Shown here: piece by piece, positions 18,545 to 26,984 of the stretch
How the letters are laid out: each line of letters opens with the position of its first letter
How positions within the stretch are numbered: the stretch's first letter is position 1
NCBI GenBank assembly: GCA_963718995.1
Contig: CAVRAP010000020.1
Span: forward strand, 496,001-560,000
Length of the DNA: 64,000 nucleotides
Reading direction: 5' to 3'
DNA from: UBA4744 sp963718995
GTDB lineage: Bacteria > Actinomycetota > Acidimicrobiia > Spongiisociales > UBA4744
Notes under the pieces: model-generated
The model's input: the letters and a program-made list of their open reading frames with translations, nothing else
The model's database searches: none
Told to the model about the DNA's origin: nothing
Translations under genes and position numbers: made by a program

Positions 18545-19021
18545 TCAGACCTTCTTCGGGACACTCCCCGTCCAGCCGAAAACGCACCGCATGCACTTGT
18601 GACCGAAGTCGGCGGTGGGATCAAACATGAGCGGACAGCCTCCGTCGATCACGGTGATCCCCTTGCTGCGACCGAACTCGGCCGCAGTGGGAGAAACGCT
18701 GCCCTGTCCAAACGAACGGTGCATCCACACGTTCTTGATCCCGAGGGCATCACACTCGCGCATGGTCGCTTCGGCCGTCTCGGGACGCGTGCCGATCACC
18801 ACCGCCTCGACGCCTCCCGGAATGGAAGCGAGGTCGTGGTAGCACGGGTCTCCCTCGACCTCATCGGCGTTGGGGTTCACCGCAAATACTTCGTAACCCC
18901 GATCTTTGAGTCGCTGATACACGATGTTGCCGCCGTGTCCCTGGGGATTTCGTGACACCCCGGTGACGGCTACCCGCTTGTGGCTCAGGAATTCCGTCGT
19001 TGCTTCCTTGATCGTGATCAC
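18545..19021 (-). CDS. CoA-binding domain protein (CoA_binding_2)
   Basis: A 158-residue single-domain Rossmann protein, GTG start at 19021 behind AAGGGA. It has KRVAVTGVSRNPQGHGGNIVYQRLKDRGYEVFAVNPNADEVEG, VEAVVIGTRPETAE and GIKNVWMHRSFGQGSVS, the standard layout of the CoA_binding_2 family (YccU-like). The function of these stand-alone domains is not established. The C-terminal HKCMRCVFGWTGSVPKK adds a Cys pair seen in some members. The gene is upstream of the NDH-2-like gene on the same strand with 77 bases between. Confidence 0.8.
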   Translation of the reverse strand: MITIKEATTEFLSHKRVAVTGVSRNPQGHGGNIVYQRLKDRGYEVFAVNPNADEVEGDPCYHDLASIPGGVEAVVIGTRPETAEATMRECDALGIKNVWMHRSFGQGSVSPTAAEFGRSKGITVIDGGCPLMFDPTADFGHKCMRCVFGWTGSVPKKV

Positions 19022-19163
19022 GTGCCATCCCTTCCGCTGGATTGTTTCAGTATCTCCCCGGCGGACCTGCCCCGGACAGGGCCGAAGGTCAACTCCCCGC
19101 ATGCCTTTCGAGGTGAGCAGCGCCGTCTCGCGGTAACCTGCCGTTCCGCCACAGAGAAGGACC

Positions 19164-20015
19164 ATGACCGCCCCCTGGAATGTCGACGGCAAGGTGAGCA
19201 TCGTGACCGGATCCAACACCGGTCTGGGCCGCGTCACCGCGATGGAGTTGGCTCGTCGTGGGTCTCACGTCTTCCTGGCTTCCCGCTCTGCAGAAAGGAC
19301 CGGGCCGGTCGTTGACGCTATTCGCCGGGAGTGCGGTCCAGATCGGGCCGAGTTCCTGCCGATCGACCTCGCCTCCCTTCGCTCGGCAAAGACGGCCGCC
19401 GAAAGCTTCCTTGCCCGGGATCTCCCGCTTCACGTCCTGGTCAACAATGCAGGCGAGGTCGGTCAGACGGGGGCAACCGAAGATGGCTTCCAGATGACTT
19501 TTGGAGTCAACTACCTCGGCCACTACCTCTTCACCCGCCTGCTGCTGGAACGAATGCAAGCGTCGACACCCGCCCGCATCGTGCACGTGTCGAGCGACAT
19601 GCATGTCGGGGCCAAAGGAATCGACTGGACCGATGTGCACCGTCCCAGCCGCCTTCCGGGAATCTCCGAGTACCGGATGTCCAAACTGGCCAACGTGCTC
19701 TTCAATGTGGCCCTCGCCCAACGGCTCGACGGCTCGGGTCTCAACACCTACGCGGCCCATCCGGGCGGCGTCGCAACCGACATCTACCGCCGGGTGCCCC
19801 GCCCGATCAGGGGCCTGTTGACCAGATTGATGCTGTCCCCGGAAGAGGGGGCCAGGACCCAGATCCGGTTGGCGGTCGATCCGGCCTTGACCGACCAGAC
19901 CGGCCTCTACTACGCCAATGAGCGTTCGAAACAGCCGAGCCCGCTGGCCGGGGACAAGCAACTCGTGGACGAGTTGTGGGATCGCAGCGAGGCATGGGTG
20001 GCCGGGTACCTGTGA
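19164..20015 (+). CDS. SDR oxidoreductase, retinol dehydrogenase/WWOX-like
   Basis: A 283-residue classical short-chain dehydrogenase: TGSNTGLGR, VNNAGEVG, NYLGHYLFT, VHVSSDMH with the catalytic Ser, and YRMSKLAN with Tyr and Lys. The large substrate region (HPGGVATDIYRRVPRPIRGLL) and C-terminal GLYYANERSK fit the RDH11-14/WWOX-like group common in Actinobacteria. The family name reflects similarity only; the substrate is unknown and may be a lipid or steroid alcohol. Convergent with the methyltransferase gene. Confidence 0.78.
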   Translation: MTAPWNVDGKVSIVTGSNTGLGRVTAMELARRGSHVFLASRSAERTGPVVDAIRRECGPDRAEFLPIDLASLRSAKTAAESFLARDLPLHVLVNNAGEVGQTGATEDGFQMTFGVNYLGHYLFTRLLLERMQASTPARIVHVSSDMHVGAKGIDWTDVHRPSRLPGISEYRMSKLANVLFNVALAQRLDGSGLNTYAAHPGGVATDIYRRVPRPIRGLLTRLMLSPEEGARTQIRLAVDPALTDQTGLYYANERSKQPSPLAGDKQLVDELWDRSEAWVAGYL

Positions 20016-20028
20016 GCCTCGCAGAACT

Positions 20029-20604
20029 TCAGGTTTCCCGGCCCAGCACAGCCGTCTGGTTTCGCTTGAGAACCGGTCGGTCGAGCTCGACCAGCCCGGA
20101 TTGCACCGCATAGTCGAGCATGACTTGAAAACCCTGGTCTCCCCCGCCGTGGGCTCGCGGCTCCACGATCAGAAGCTTCCCTGTCGGGCTCAGGGCGGTG
20201 CGGATCTCATCGAAGAAACCTGCGGGGTTGGCCAGTTCGTGGACGACGTAGAACGCCAGGACGAACCCAACCTGCCCGTCCAGGTCGGCAATGCCGAGCC
20301 GATCCTCGGCCACCTGTCGGATGTCGAGGCGATCCAGCAATCCGGCCCTCCCAGCCCGTCTCCTCAAGCCGACCAGCATCTTCGGTTGCAGATCTACCGC
20401 TACTACCCGCCCGGTTGCCCCGACCCGTCTGGCCAGCTCGAGCGTGAAGAACCCCATACCGCATCCCGGTTCGAGCACCACCATGTCCTCACGGACGTAC
20501 GGGGCGACCAGCTCGGAAGGGCTTTGAAACAGCTTGCGGACCGGACTGGCCAGGACATAACCCAACCACCACGGACACGGTTCGGCCTGATGCTCCGCCG
20601 CCAT
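20029..20604 (-). CDS. Class I SAM-dependent methyltransferase
   Basis: A 191-residue Rossmann methyltransferase with VVLEPGCGMGFFTLELAR (motif I), VVAVDLQPKMLVGL (motif II), a FVLAFYVVHEL segment and LLIVEPRAH. The N-terminal CPWWLGYVLASPVRK precedes the fold in a group of small methyltransferases of unknown substrate. Arsenite methyltransferase is less likely as there is no extended cysteine pattern. The ATG at 20604 shares one base with the stop of a 20-codon upstream reading frame (TGATG). Confidence 0.75.
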   Translation of the reverse strand: MAAEHQAEPCPWWLGYVLASPVRKLFQSPSELVAPYVREDMVVLEPGCGMGFFTLELARRVGATGRVVAVDLQPKMLVGLRRRAGRAGLLDRLDIRQVAEDRLGIADLDGQVGFVLAFYVVHELANPAGFFDEIRTALSPTGKLLIVEPRAHGGGDQGFQVMLDYAVQSGLVELDRPVLKRNQTAVLGRET

Positions 20605-20666
20605 CAGTGGTACTCGAGGTTCGGGCAGTCGGCGCGACGGGGGCACGGGAACTCGTTCAGGTGCAT
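20604..20666 (-). CDS. Possible 20-residue upstream peptide coupled to the methyltransferase
   Basis: A short open frame of 20 codons starts at an ATG behind GAGAGGGAG, a much better ribosome binding site than that of the methyltransferase, and ends in TGATG at the methyltransferase start. The peptide contains CPRRADC. It might be a coupling leader, a small peptide gene, or chance. Only the ribosome binding site and the overlap support it. Confidence 0.3.
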   Translation of the reverse strand: MHLNEFPCPRRADCPNLEYH

Positions 20667-20784
20667 GGCTCTCCCTCTCGGCTTCGCTAGGAACCTTCCG
20701 TGGTGAGCCTATCCCGGCGCGGCACGACCCCCGCCGGGAGGCGGTTCGTCGAGCACCTGTTTCCCAACGGCCTAGCCTGGGCTC

Positions 20785-21147
20785 ATGAGCATCGAGATCA
20801 CAACCGAACCGCAGAGTTTGGCAGTGCGACTCGGCGGCATCGAGGGTCTGCTGGCCCTCAAGCGCCGGCTGGATATTCCCACCCACCTCGTGACCCGCGC
20901 CGAGGCCATCGATCGCAAGGACATCCCGCGGGGCGAAGGGACCTGGTTGCGGGCCCCCGGCACCTACGTACCGGGACTGATCCGGCACGGTTCCTACGGA
21001 CATGCGCCCCACCGGGAATTCTGGGCGGTCTTCCGTCCGAGGAGAGTGCTGGTCATCGCCATCCGCGATTGGGAATACACCCGGGTCGTGTTGGGCATTG
21101 CCGACCCGGAAGTCCACGCCTCAGCGATATCTGCGGCCATCGCCTAG
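20785..21147 (+). CDS. Conserved hypothetical protein, about 120 residues
   Basis: A 120-residue protein with no cysteine cluster or transmembrane helix. Near the middle are RGEGTWLRAPGTYVPGLIRHGSY and REFWAVFRPRRVLVIAI, then DWEYTRVVLGIADPE; a beta-rich domain is likely. The pattern resembles small actinobacterial proteins of unknown function that look like a PH-type domain, but this is not certain. Monocistronic and divergent from the methyltransferase gene. Confidence 0.55.
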   Translation: MSIEITTEPQSLAVRLGGIEGLLALKRRLDIPTHLVTRAEAIDRKDIPRGEGTWLRAPGTYVPGLIRHGSYGHAPHREFWAVFRPRRVLVIAIRDWEYTRVVLGIADPEVHASAISAAIA

Positions 21148-21247
21148 CCGGACGAGGCGACCCGAGCCGACCGGATGGAGCAGGCATTAGTTGACCCGGA
21201 GCGACCGGCATCCCAAACGCGTCGCGGATAGGCCAGAATGGGAGGCG

Positions 21248-22273
21248 ATGCCGGCCAACCTCACGCCCGAATACAAGAAGGCCGAGGCTGCGTTCAAACG
21301 AGCAGGTGAACCAAAAGAACGCCTCGAATCGTTGCGCACCATGTTGCGGGCCTTGCCAAAACACAAGGGCACGGATCATCTTCAGGCCGACATCAAGACC
21401 CGCATCAAAGAGCTGACCGAAGAGCTGGCGGGACCCAAGAAGGGTGGAGCAAGGCGGGGCCCTCCCACCTCATTCCGCCCGGAGGGAGCCGCTCAGCTGG
21501 CCTTGATCGGCCCACCGAATTCCGGTAAATCGACCTTGCACGCCCGCTTGACCGGATCCCATGCCCAGACCGGCGAATACCCGTTCACTACCCAGTTCGC
21601 TCAGCCGGGGATGATGCCCCACGAGGACATCGCCTTTCAGCTCATCGACCTGCCCCCCTTGTCATCGGAACACCCCATCCCGTGGATCGCTAACGCCTTG
21701 CAGGCAGCCGACGCCTGCCTACTGGTCGTCGACCTCTGCGAGGCGGGATGCATGGAACGCGCCGTGGTAGTGCGGGACCTGCTGGTTGAGCGCAAGACCG
21801 TGCTGTCGGCCGCGTGGCCGGCAGACAGCAGCAGTCCCCGGCTGACGGTCGACCACGAAGGAGATCCATTTACGCTCCGACTTCCAACCCTCCTCCTGAT
21901 CAACAAGGCCGATCAGATCGCAGATCCGAAAACCGAAATCGAGATCTTTGCCGACCTCACGGAGCTGCATTACCCCACGCTCGCCGTTTCGGCCGTAACC
22001 GGCGCCGGTGTCGACCAGATTGGGCCGTGGCTCTTCGCCAGGCTGGGGATCGTCCGGGTGTACACCAAGGCACCCGGCAAACCTCCGGACCTGGACCGTC
22101 CGTACACCATCCGCCGGGGAGGAACCGTTCATCAGGTTGCCGAGCTGGTGCACCGGGACATAGCGGCGGCCCTGAAATTCGCTCGCGTCTGGCGACCCGG
22201 CACCTACGACGGCCAGCATGTCGGCGGCGAACACACCCTCATCGACGGTGACGTCGTGGAGTTGCACAGCTAA
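21248..22273 (+). CDS. OBG/DRG-type GTPase with C-terminal TGS domain
   Basis: A 341-residue GTPase. A basic, coiled N-terminal region is followed by LALIGPPNSGKSTLHARLTG (G1), PFTTQFAQPGMM (switch I/G2), FQLIDLPPL (G3 with D-x-P-P replacing D-x-x-G), LLLINKADQI (G4 NKxD) and a C-terminal TGS-like domain ending TLIDGDVVELH. This order is that of the DRG/Rbg branch rather than Obg or YchF. The DRG branch is common in archaea and eukaryotes, where it acts in translation; its bacterial members are not well studied. The ATG at 21248 follows GGGAGGCG. A strong hairpin follows the stop. Confidence 0.8.
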   Translation: MPANLTPEYKKAEAAFKRAGEPKERLESLRTMLRALPKHKGTDHLQADIKTRIKELTEELAGPKKGGARRGPPTSFRPEGAAQLALIGPPNSGKSTLHARLTGSHAQTGEYPFTTQFAQPGMMPHEDIAFQLIDLPPLSSEHPIPWIANALQAADACLLVVDLCEAGCMERAVVVRDLLVERKTVLSAAWPADSSSPRLTVDHEGDPFTLRLPTLLLINKADQIADPKTEIEIFADLTELHYPTLAVSAVTGAGVDQIGPWLFARLGIVRVYTKAPGKPPDLDRPYTIRRGGTVHQVAELVHRDIAAALKFARVWRPGTYDGQHVGGEHTLIDGDVVELHS

Positions 22274-22278
22274 CCGGT

Positions 22279-22306
22279 ATTCCCCTCCCGAAACCGGGAG
22301 GGGAAT
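22279..22306. terminator. Hairpin between convergent genes, probable bidirectional terminator
   Basis: A perfect 11-base inverted repeat (arms 22279-22289 and 22296-22306, ATTCCCCTCCC / GGGAGGGGAAT) with a six-base loop. It sits in the 41 bases between the GTPase stop and the stop of the DUF35 gene, where each strand ends transcription. There is no long T run. Confidence 0.75.
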
Positions 22307-22314
22307 GACCTTTC

Positions 22315-22665
22315 CTACGCTTTCGTGAACACCATCCCGTAGAACTTGTCGTAGGCGCTCTTCCGAACGACCTTGACAACGCCTTGCACGGCCATCCCGA
22401 TCTTGGGCTCTTCAACCTCCAGCTGACCGGTCATCCGGATGCCGTTCTCCAACTCGACGATGCCCAACCCGAGCGTTGCCACTTCGAACTCACCGGGCAG
22501 GTTGTAGACCTTGGTGAAGGTCAGCAGCTTGCCCTTCTTCGGGAGCGGCACGATATCGAACTCGAAGAAGTCGTTTTGACGGCATTCCTTGCAGACCATC
22601 CGGAAGGGATAGTGCAGGTGGCCGCACTTCTTGCACTTGTAGGCGTATATCTCCCTGGCGGCCAT
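22315..22665 (-). CDS. DUF35 zinc-ribbon/OB-fold protein, thiolase partner
   Basis: A 116-residue protein with an N-terminal rubredoxin-like zinc ribbon (CKKCGHLHYPFRMVCKEC, two Cys pairs) and an OB-fold (KGKLLTFTKVYNLPGEFE, GIVELENGIRMTGQLE). DUF35 proteins pair with thiolase-like or HMG-CoA synthase enzymes; the ChsH2 DUF35 domain partners the Ltp2 aldolase in steroid side-chain breakdown. Its start shares one base with the thiolase-like stop, so the two subunits are translationally coupled. It is the last gene of the ten-gene operon. Confidence 0.85.
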   Translation of the reverse strand: MAAREIYAYKCKKCGHLHYPFRMVCKECRQNDFFEFDIVPLPKKGKLLTFTKVYNLPGEFEVATLGLGIVELENGIRMTGQLEVEEPKIGMAVQGVVKVVRKSAYDKFYGMVFTKA

Positions 22666-23840
22666 CAGTCCTCCCTCACAAAAGTCAGGCAGACAACGTT
22701 GTTGCCGAATCCGCCGAAGTTGCAGGTGAACCCGACCCGGGCGCCGTCCACCTGGCGCTCGCCGGCTTCGCCTCTGAGCTGGGTTACGATCTCGTGAGCC
22801 TGTCCAACGCCGGTCGCGCCGACCGGATGCCCCTTGCCTTTCAGGCCTCCAGACGGATTGATAGGCAAGCGCCCATCCAGCGCAGTTTCTCCCTTTTCGA
22901 GGGCAATGTGTCCCTCGCCTTTGGGGAAGAACCCGACCTCCTCGCTTTCGACGATCTCGAGAATCGTGAAGGCATCGTGGAGCTCGGCCACATCAACGTC
23001 CTGTGGGGTCAACCCGGCCATCTCGAACGACTTGGCAGCAGCCCTTCTCACGGCGAGCAAATCGGTCGGCTCCTCTCGCTCGTGCACGGCATGGGTATCC
23101 GTGGCCTGACCGATCCCGGCCAGACGTATGAGCGGGCGGTCGATCGTCTTGGCAACCTCCTCCGAAACCAGGATCACGGCCGCTCCCCCGTCGGAGACCG
23201 GGCAGGCGTCGAAGAACCGGAGTGGTTCTGCAACGTACGGGTTGTTGGTCATGGCTTCGGGCGAGTCGAGGATGCCCTCGATGGTGATGGGCTGGTGCAG
23301 GTGGGCGAACTCGTTCAACATGGCGTTGTTCTGGTTCTTGACGGCGACCATGGCGAGATGCCGTTCGGTCACGCCGTACTTCTCCATGTACAAACGGGTG
23401 AACATCGCCGCGTGAGCAGGCAGGGTAACCCCGTAGATGTATTCAGCCAACGGGTGTGTGAGGGTGGCGATGAAGTCGGTCGCCTCGAGGCCGTTGACCT
23501 CCCGCATCCGCTCCGCTCCGGCCACCAACACGACATCGTGCATGCCGGACGCCACCGCCGCGAATCCGGCCTTGATGGCCGATGCGCCGGAGGCCGGACC
23601 GTTCTCGACCACCGCCGCCCCGGCGGGGGTCAGACTGAGACTGTCAACCACCGCACTGGCCAGTGCCGTCTGGTGGTTGACTCTGGCACTACCCATGTTG
23701 GCAACGTAGACGTGATCCACATCCGTTATCCCGGAGTCTTTCAGAGCCATCATCGACGGGTAGGCCGCTATCTCCGAGAGGGGATACTCCAACCTGGTGA
23801 AGGTGGTAATACCGATTCCTACTGCGTAGACGTTACGCAT
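22665..23840 (-). CDS. Thiolase-superfamily protein (SCP-x/Ltp2-like), nucleophile Cys absent
   Basis: A 391-residue thiolase-fold protein. The HDAFT motif (AELHDAFTILE) and GGLKGKGHPVGATG with its histidine are intact. The nucleophile loop reads VENGPASGASA where SCP-x thiolases have the V-E-A-A-C-A-S-G pattern, so the catalytic Cys is replaced by Pro82. The C-terminal loop is NFGGFGNN. Known Cys-less relatives act as retro-aldolases (Ltp2 with a DUF35 partner) or have unknown roles, so plain thiolysis is unlikely. It overlaps the genes on both sides and belongs to the molybdenum hydroxylase/barbiturase operon. The reaction is not predictable; acyl-CoA aldol chemistry is the best guess. Confidence 0.8.
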   Translation of the reverse strand: MRNVYAVGIGITTFTRLEYPLSEIAAYPSMMALKDSGITDVDHVYVANMGSARVNHQTALASAVVDSLSLTPAGAAVVENGPASGASAIKAGFAAVASGMHDVVLVAGAERMREVNGLEATDFIATLTHPLAEYIYGVTLPAHAAMFTRLYMEKYGVTERHLAMVAVKNQNNAMLNEFAHLHQPITIEGILDSPEAMTNNPYVAEPLRFFDACPVSDGGAAVILVSEEVAKTIDRPLIRLAGIGQATDTHAVHEREEPTDLLAVRRAAAKSFEMAGLTPQDVDVAELHDAFTILEIVESEEVGFFPKGEGHIALEKGETALDGRLPINPSGGLKGKGHPVGATGVGQAHEIVTQLRGEAGERQVDGARVGFTCNFGGFGNNVVCLTFVRED

Positions 23841-24591
23841 GGTCGACCTCCCCGCCCAGCAGGTTGCGCTGCGATATGAGTGCGGTCGCCGTGGGGTCGT
23901 ACATCGAGCGGGTCGCCGCCAGCAAATCGGCCGGAGGCGTCGGAGGATCCGAGGGGGGCAGGATCTTGGCTTCCGCTTTAGCCAGAATCTCCGGCGGCAC
24001 CGGCCGGCGGCCGACGACCAGCGTTGAGCGAGCCCGATCGAATAACTCTTTGGTCAGTGCCCAGGACGGCACTCCGCCCAGCTCGTGGGCCGTCTCGAAA
24101 CGTTTCTCGAGCTGATACTCGATCATCCAGCGACGGAAGCCGATGGGCGACTCGGCCACGATCAAAACCTCTTTGTGGCCGAGGATGTCCATGTGGTATT
24201 CCATCTTGGCGGCGAAAGCGTGGGCACCGACCCGGAGCCCACGCCGCAGGGCAATAGTGTGCAGCGACATGCCGAGATCCGGCGATACCTGGCGTCCATT
24301 GACAACTGCGGCCAGCTCTCCTTCGATCTGCACGACCAGCACGTACTCGTCCTGAGCCCGGTACCGGTAGTGGGCCAGCAGCTCCGAGTAGATGCGGGCG
24401 CAGACGACGTCGTAGTAATCCCGCTCGACGTGCAGGAGGGGTTCCAGATACGGCAGGATGTCCGGGATCTCGTCCCGTTCGATCTGCCGAATCACCATAT
24501 GCTCACCGCTTGCCAGCGTCATAAACTTCGCTTCGAACGGCTTCAAGGGGTTGTCTGCCGGACGGAGGATCTTCTCCAGGTCAACAGCCAT
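23833..24591 (-). CDS. Uncharacterised GNAT-like protein in the operon
   Basis: A 252-residue protein. The segment MVIRQIERDEIPDILPYLEPLL looks like the start of a GNAT N-acetyltransferase domain. A central strand pair (YVLVVQIEGELAAVVNGR) and LRVGAHAFAAKMEYHM, which could be the acetyl-CoA-binding region, follow. A Pro-rich stretch (PPEILAKAEAKILPPSDPPTPPAD) lies near the C-terminus. The GNAT call is weak. It is 2 bases from the molybdenum hydroxylase large subunit and overlaps the thiolase-like gene by 8 bases, so it is likely part of the same pathway. No function is assigned. Confidence 0.5.
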   Translation of the reverse strand: MAVDLEKILRPADNPLKPFEAKFMTLASGEHMVIRQIERDEIPDILPYLEPLLHVERDYYDVVCARIYSELLAHYRYRAQDEYVLVVQIEGELAAVVNGRQVSPDLGMSLHTIALRRGLRVGAHAFAAKMEYHMDILGHKEVLIVAESPIGFRRWMIEYQLEKRFETAHELGGVPSWALTKELFDRARSTLVVGRRPVPPEILAKAEAKILPPSDPPTPPADLLAATRSMYDPTATALISQRNLLGGEVDHA

Positions 24592-24593
24592 TA

Positions 24594-26984
24594 CTACTCG
24601 TCTCCTTTGTCGGTTTGCTCTTTCATGATTGCCAGCGCCACTTTTTCGGCGGTGATCGGCATCGACTCCATACGGATCCCCAGGGCATCCTTGATGGCGT
24701 TACCGATGATCGGTGCCGCCGGGATCATCGTGTGTTCGCCGACTCCTCGGGCCCCGAACGGGCCGTCCGGCTGGGCGGTTTCGATAATGATCGGGATGGT
24801 CTCATCGGGGATGTCGTGGGCAGTGGGGATTTTGTAGTCCGTGAAGTTGGCGTTCAGCAGTTTGCCTCCTTCGCTGAAGCGCATGTCTTCGTAGAGGACG
24901 GTGGCCAGGCCCTGAACAATCCCACCGGTGATTTGTCCTTCAATGAGACTGGGGTTGATGGCTTTGCCGACGTCGACGGCCAAAGCCACCTTCTTGACTT
25001 TCATCCGGCCCGTTTCCCGGTCGACCTCGAGGATTACTCCCGCCGCCCCCACCGTGTAGTGAACGTTGGGATGGCCACCCTGACTGGTTTCCGGATCGGC
25101 CCGGGTTGAGGTGAACTCCGGCATGAACTTGCCAGACCCGACAATCGGTCCGCCCTTGTACGTGCCATCCTCAGCTTCTATCCCATCGATGACGAAGTCC
25201 CGCAGGGCCAGCTTGAAGTCAGGATCGGTGCTGGACTTGACGTGCTCATCCTCGAGATACAACGACTCTTCTTCATAGCCGTGCACGCGATGCACCACAT
25301 CGAAGATCTTCTCGCGGGCCTCGACTGCGGCCGCATGAACGGCGTTACCGCAGCTCCAGGTCACGTGTGAGGCGACCGTCTGCCACTCGTAAGGGTTGCG
25401 ATCGGTGTCGGGCGTCTCGACCCGGATTTTGGCCGGCGGTACGGAGAGCACTTCCCCGGCGATTTGCGCCATGGCGGTCAGATAACCCTGACCCAGCTCC
25501 ATCCCGGAGACGGTGATGTTCATGCTGCCGTCCTCATTGAACTTGAGGAAGGAAGCCGACGAAGCATTGGGCGGCATCGCCGGTGCTTTCCAGAACACCG
25601 CAAAACCCTTGCCGATCACCTTGTTGGGATCGTCTGAGGTTTCCTTCTTTCCCCACTCGATGGCAGCGGCGGTCCGGTCGATTGCTTCGATCAGCCCGGA
25701 CGGGTTCATCTCTGCCCCGTAGGCAAGAATGTCACCCTCGACAATGGCATTCTTCCGCCGGAACTCGACGGCATCCATTCCAATCGCCTCGGCCACGCGA
25801 TCGACATGCGACTCGAGTCCGAACATGAATTCCGAGTAGCCGAAACCCCGGTAGGGCCCGCCGGGCGGAAGGTTGGTGTAGATGCATTTCGAGTCGATCC
25901 AGACATTGGGCACGCGATACGGGCCCGTGGCCGACAGACCGGCCGCGTTGACCACATTGGCACCGTATTCCACATAGGCACCCGCGTCCCAGTTCATGAT
26001 GTGCTTGATGGCCGTGATCGTGCCGTCGTTCTTGACGCCCATCTTGATGTTGGCCACCATCCCCTGGCGGTGGTACGTGTTGTAGAACTCCTGCTCTCGC
26101 GTGAAGCGGATCTTGACGGGATGCCCCTTCACCGCGGTCGCAATGGCGGCTCCCATGATCTCCATGGAGACGCCGGCTTTCCCACCGAATCCTCCCCCCA
26201 CATACGGGGTGATGACCCGGACGTTCTGGTGGGTCAATCCAAGCGGTGCGAGCGCTTCGGCAAACAGGTGCCGCTGGGTATACGGCGACTGTGATGCAGA
26301 CCACATGGTGAGACGGCCCGACTGATCGTAGAGACCCACAATGACGTGGGGCTCGATGGCACAATGTGCATACCTCGGCACGGTGTATTCGCCTTCCAGC
26401 ACCAGGTCGGCCTCGGCGAAACCCTGCTCAACGTCACCCTTGCGGGTCTTGCGCCAATGGGCGATGTTGGTGTCGTCGTGCGGATAGAACCATGGCACGT
26501 GGGGGTAGTCACCAAGATCGGGGTGGATCAGGCCCGTTTCGGGTTTGAGCGCCTCGATGGGATCGAAGATGGGCGTCAGCTCTTCGTAATCCACCTTGAC
26601 CAACTTGGCGGCTCGCTTCGCTACTTTCGGGTCGCGGGCAACAACTGCGGCCACTTGTTCGCCGACGAACCGAACCCGGTCCTGGGCGAACACGTATCGG
26701 TCCTTCATGTACAGGCCAAATTTGAAAGGGAAGTCTTTCCCGGTAACGACCTTGGTGACACCCGGAACCGCCTCGGCGGCCGAGGTGTCGATGCCCTTGA
26801 TACGGGCGTTGGCGTAGGGGCTCTCGACGATCTCGGCGTGCAGCAGGTCGGGACCGAAGTCCATGTCGTCGACGTAGCGGGCCGCACCCGACACCTTCTC
26901 CACTCCGTCTATCCGGACGGTTGACTTGCCGACGAAGTCGAGTTCCCGGGTGCTCCGCTCCTCGTAGGGCTTGAGTGTGGTCAT
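24594..26984 (-). CDS. Molybdenum hydroxylase large subunit (xanthine dehydrogenase family), putative uracil dehydrogenase
   Basis: A 796-residue molybdopterin-cytosine-dinucleotide-type subunit. Visible are the FVGKSTVRIDGVEKVSGAARYVDDM start, GGGFGGKAG, the PPGGPYRGFGYSE loop (xanthine dehydrogenase-like PYRG-G, not the AYRCSFR of CO dehydrogenase), GMELGQGYLT and the C-terminal GVGEHTMIPAAP, whose Glu is the catalytic base. It hydroxylates a heterocycle or aldehyde with water as oxygen source. The operon holds small and medium subunits and a barbiturase-family hydrolase, and a cytosine deaminase diverges from it. Uracil (to barbiturate) is therefore the inferred substrate. Nicotinate or purine are the alternatives. 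Confidence 0.85.
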   Translation of the reverse strand: MTTLKPYEERSTRELDFVGKSTVRIDGVEKVSGAARYVDDMDFGPDLLHAEIVESPYANARIKGIDTSAAEAVPGVTKVVTGKDFPFKFGLYMKDRYVFAQDRVRFVGEQVAAVVARDPKVAKRAAKLVKVDYEELTPIFDPIEALKPETGLIHPDLGDYPHVPWFYPHDDTNIAHWRKTRKGDVEQGFAEADLVLEGEYTVPRYAHCAIEPHVIVGLYDQSGRLTMWSASQSPYTQRHLFAEALAPLGLTHQNVRVITPYVGGGFGGKAGVSMEIMGAAIATAVKGHPVKIRFTREQEFYNTYHRQGMVANIKMGVKNDGTITAIKHIMNWDAGAYVEYGANVVNAAGLSATGPYRVPNVWIDSKCIYTNLPPGGPYRGFGYSEFMFGLESHVDRVAEAIGMDAVEFRRKNAIVEGDILAYGAEMNPSGLIEAIDRTAAAIEWGKKETSDDPNKVIGKGFAVFWKAPAMPPNASSASFLKFNEDGSMNITVSGMELGQGYLTAMAQIAGEVLSVPPAKIRVETPDTDRNPYEWQTVASHVTWSCGNAVHAAAVEAREKIFDVVHRVHGYEEESLYLEDEHVKSSTDPDFKLALRDFVIDGIEAEDGTYKGGPIVGSGKFMPEFTSTRADPETSQGGHPNVHYTVGAAGVILEVDRETGRMKVKKVALAVDVGKAINPSLIEGQITGGIVQGLATVLYEDMRFSEGGKLLNANFTDYKIPTAHDIPDETIPIIIETAQPDGPFGARGVGEHTMIPAAPIIGNAIKDALGIRMESMPITAEKVALAIMKEQTDKGDE

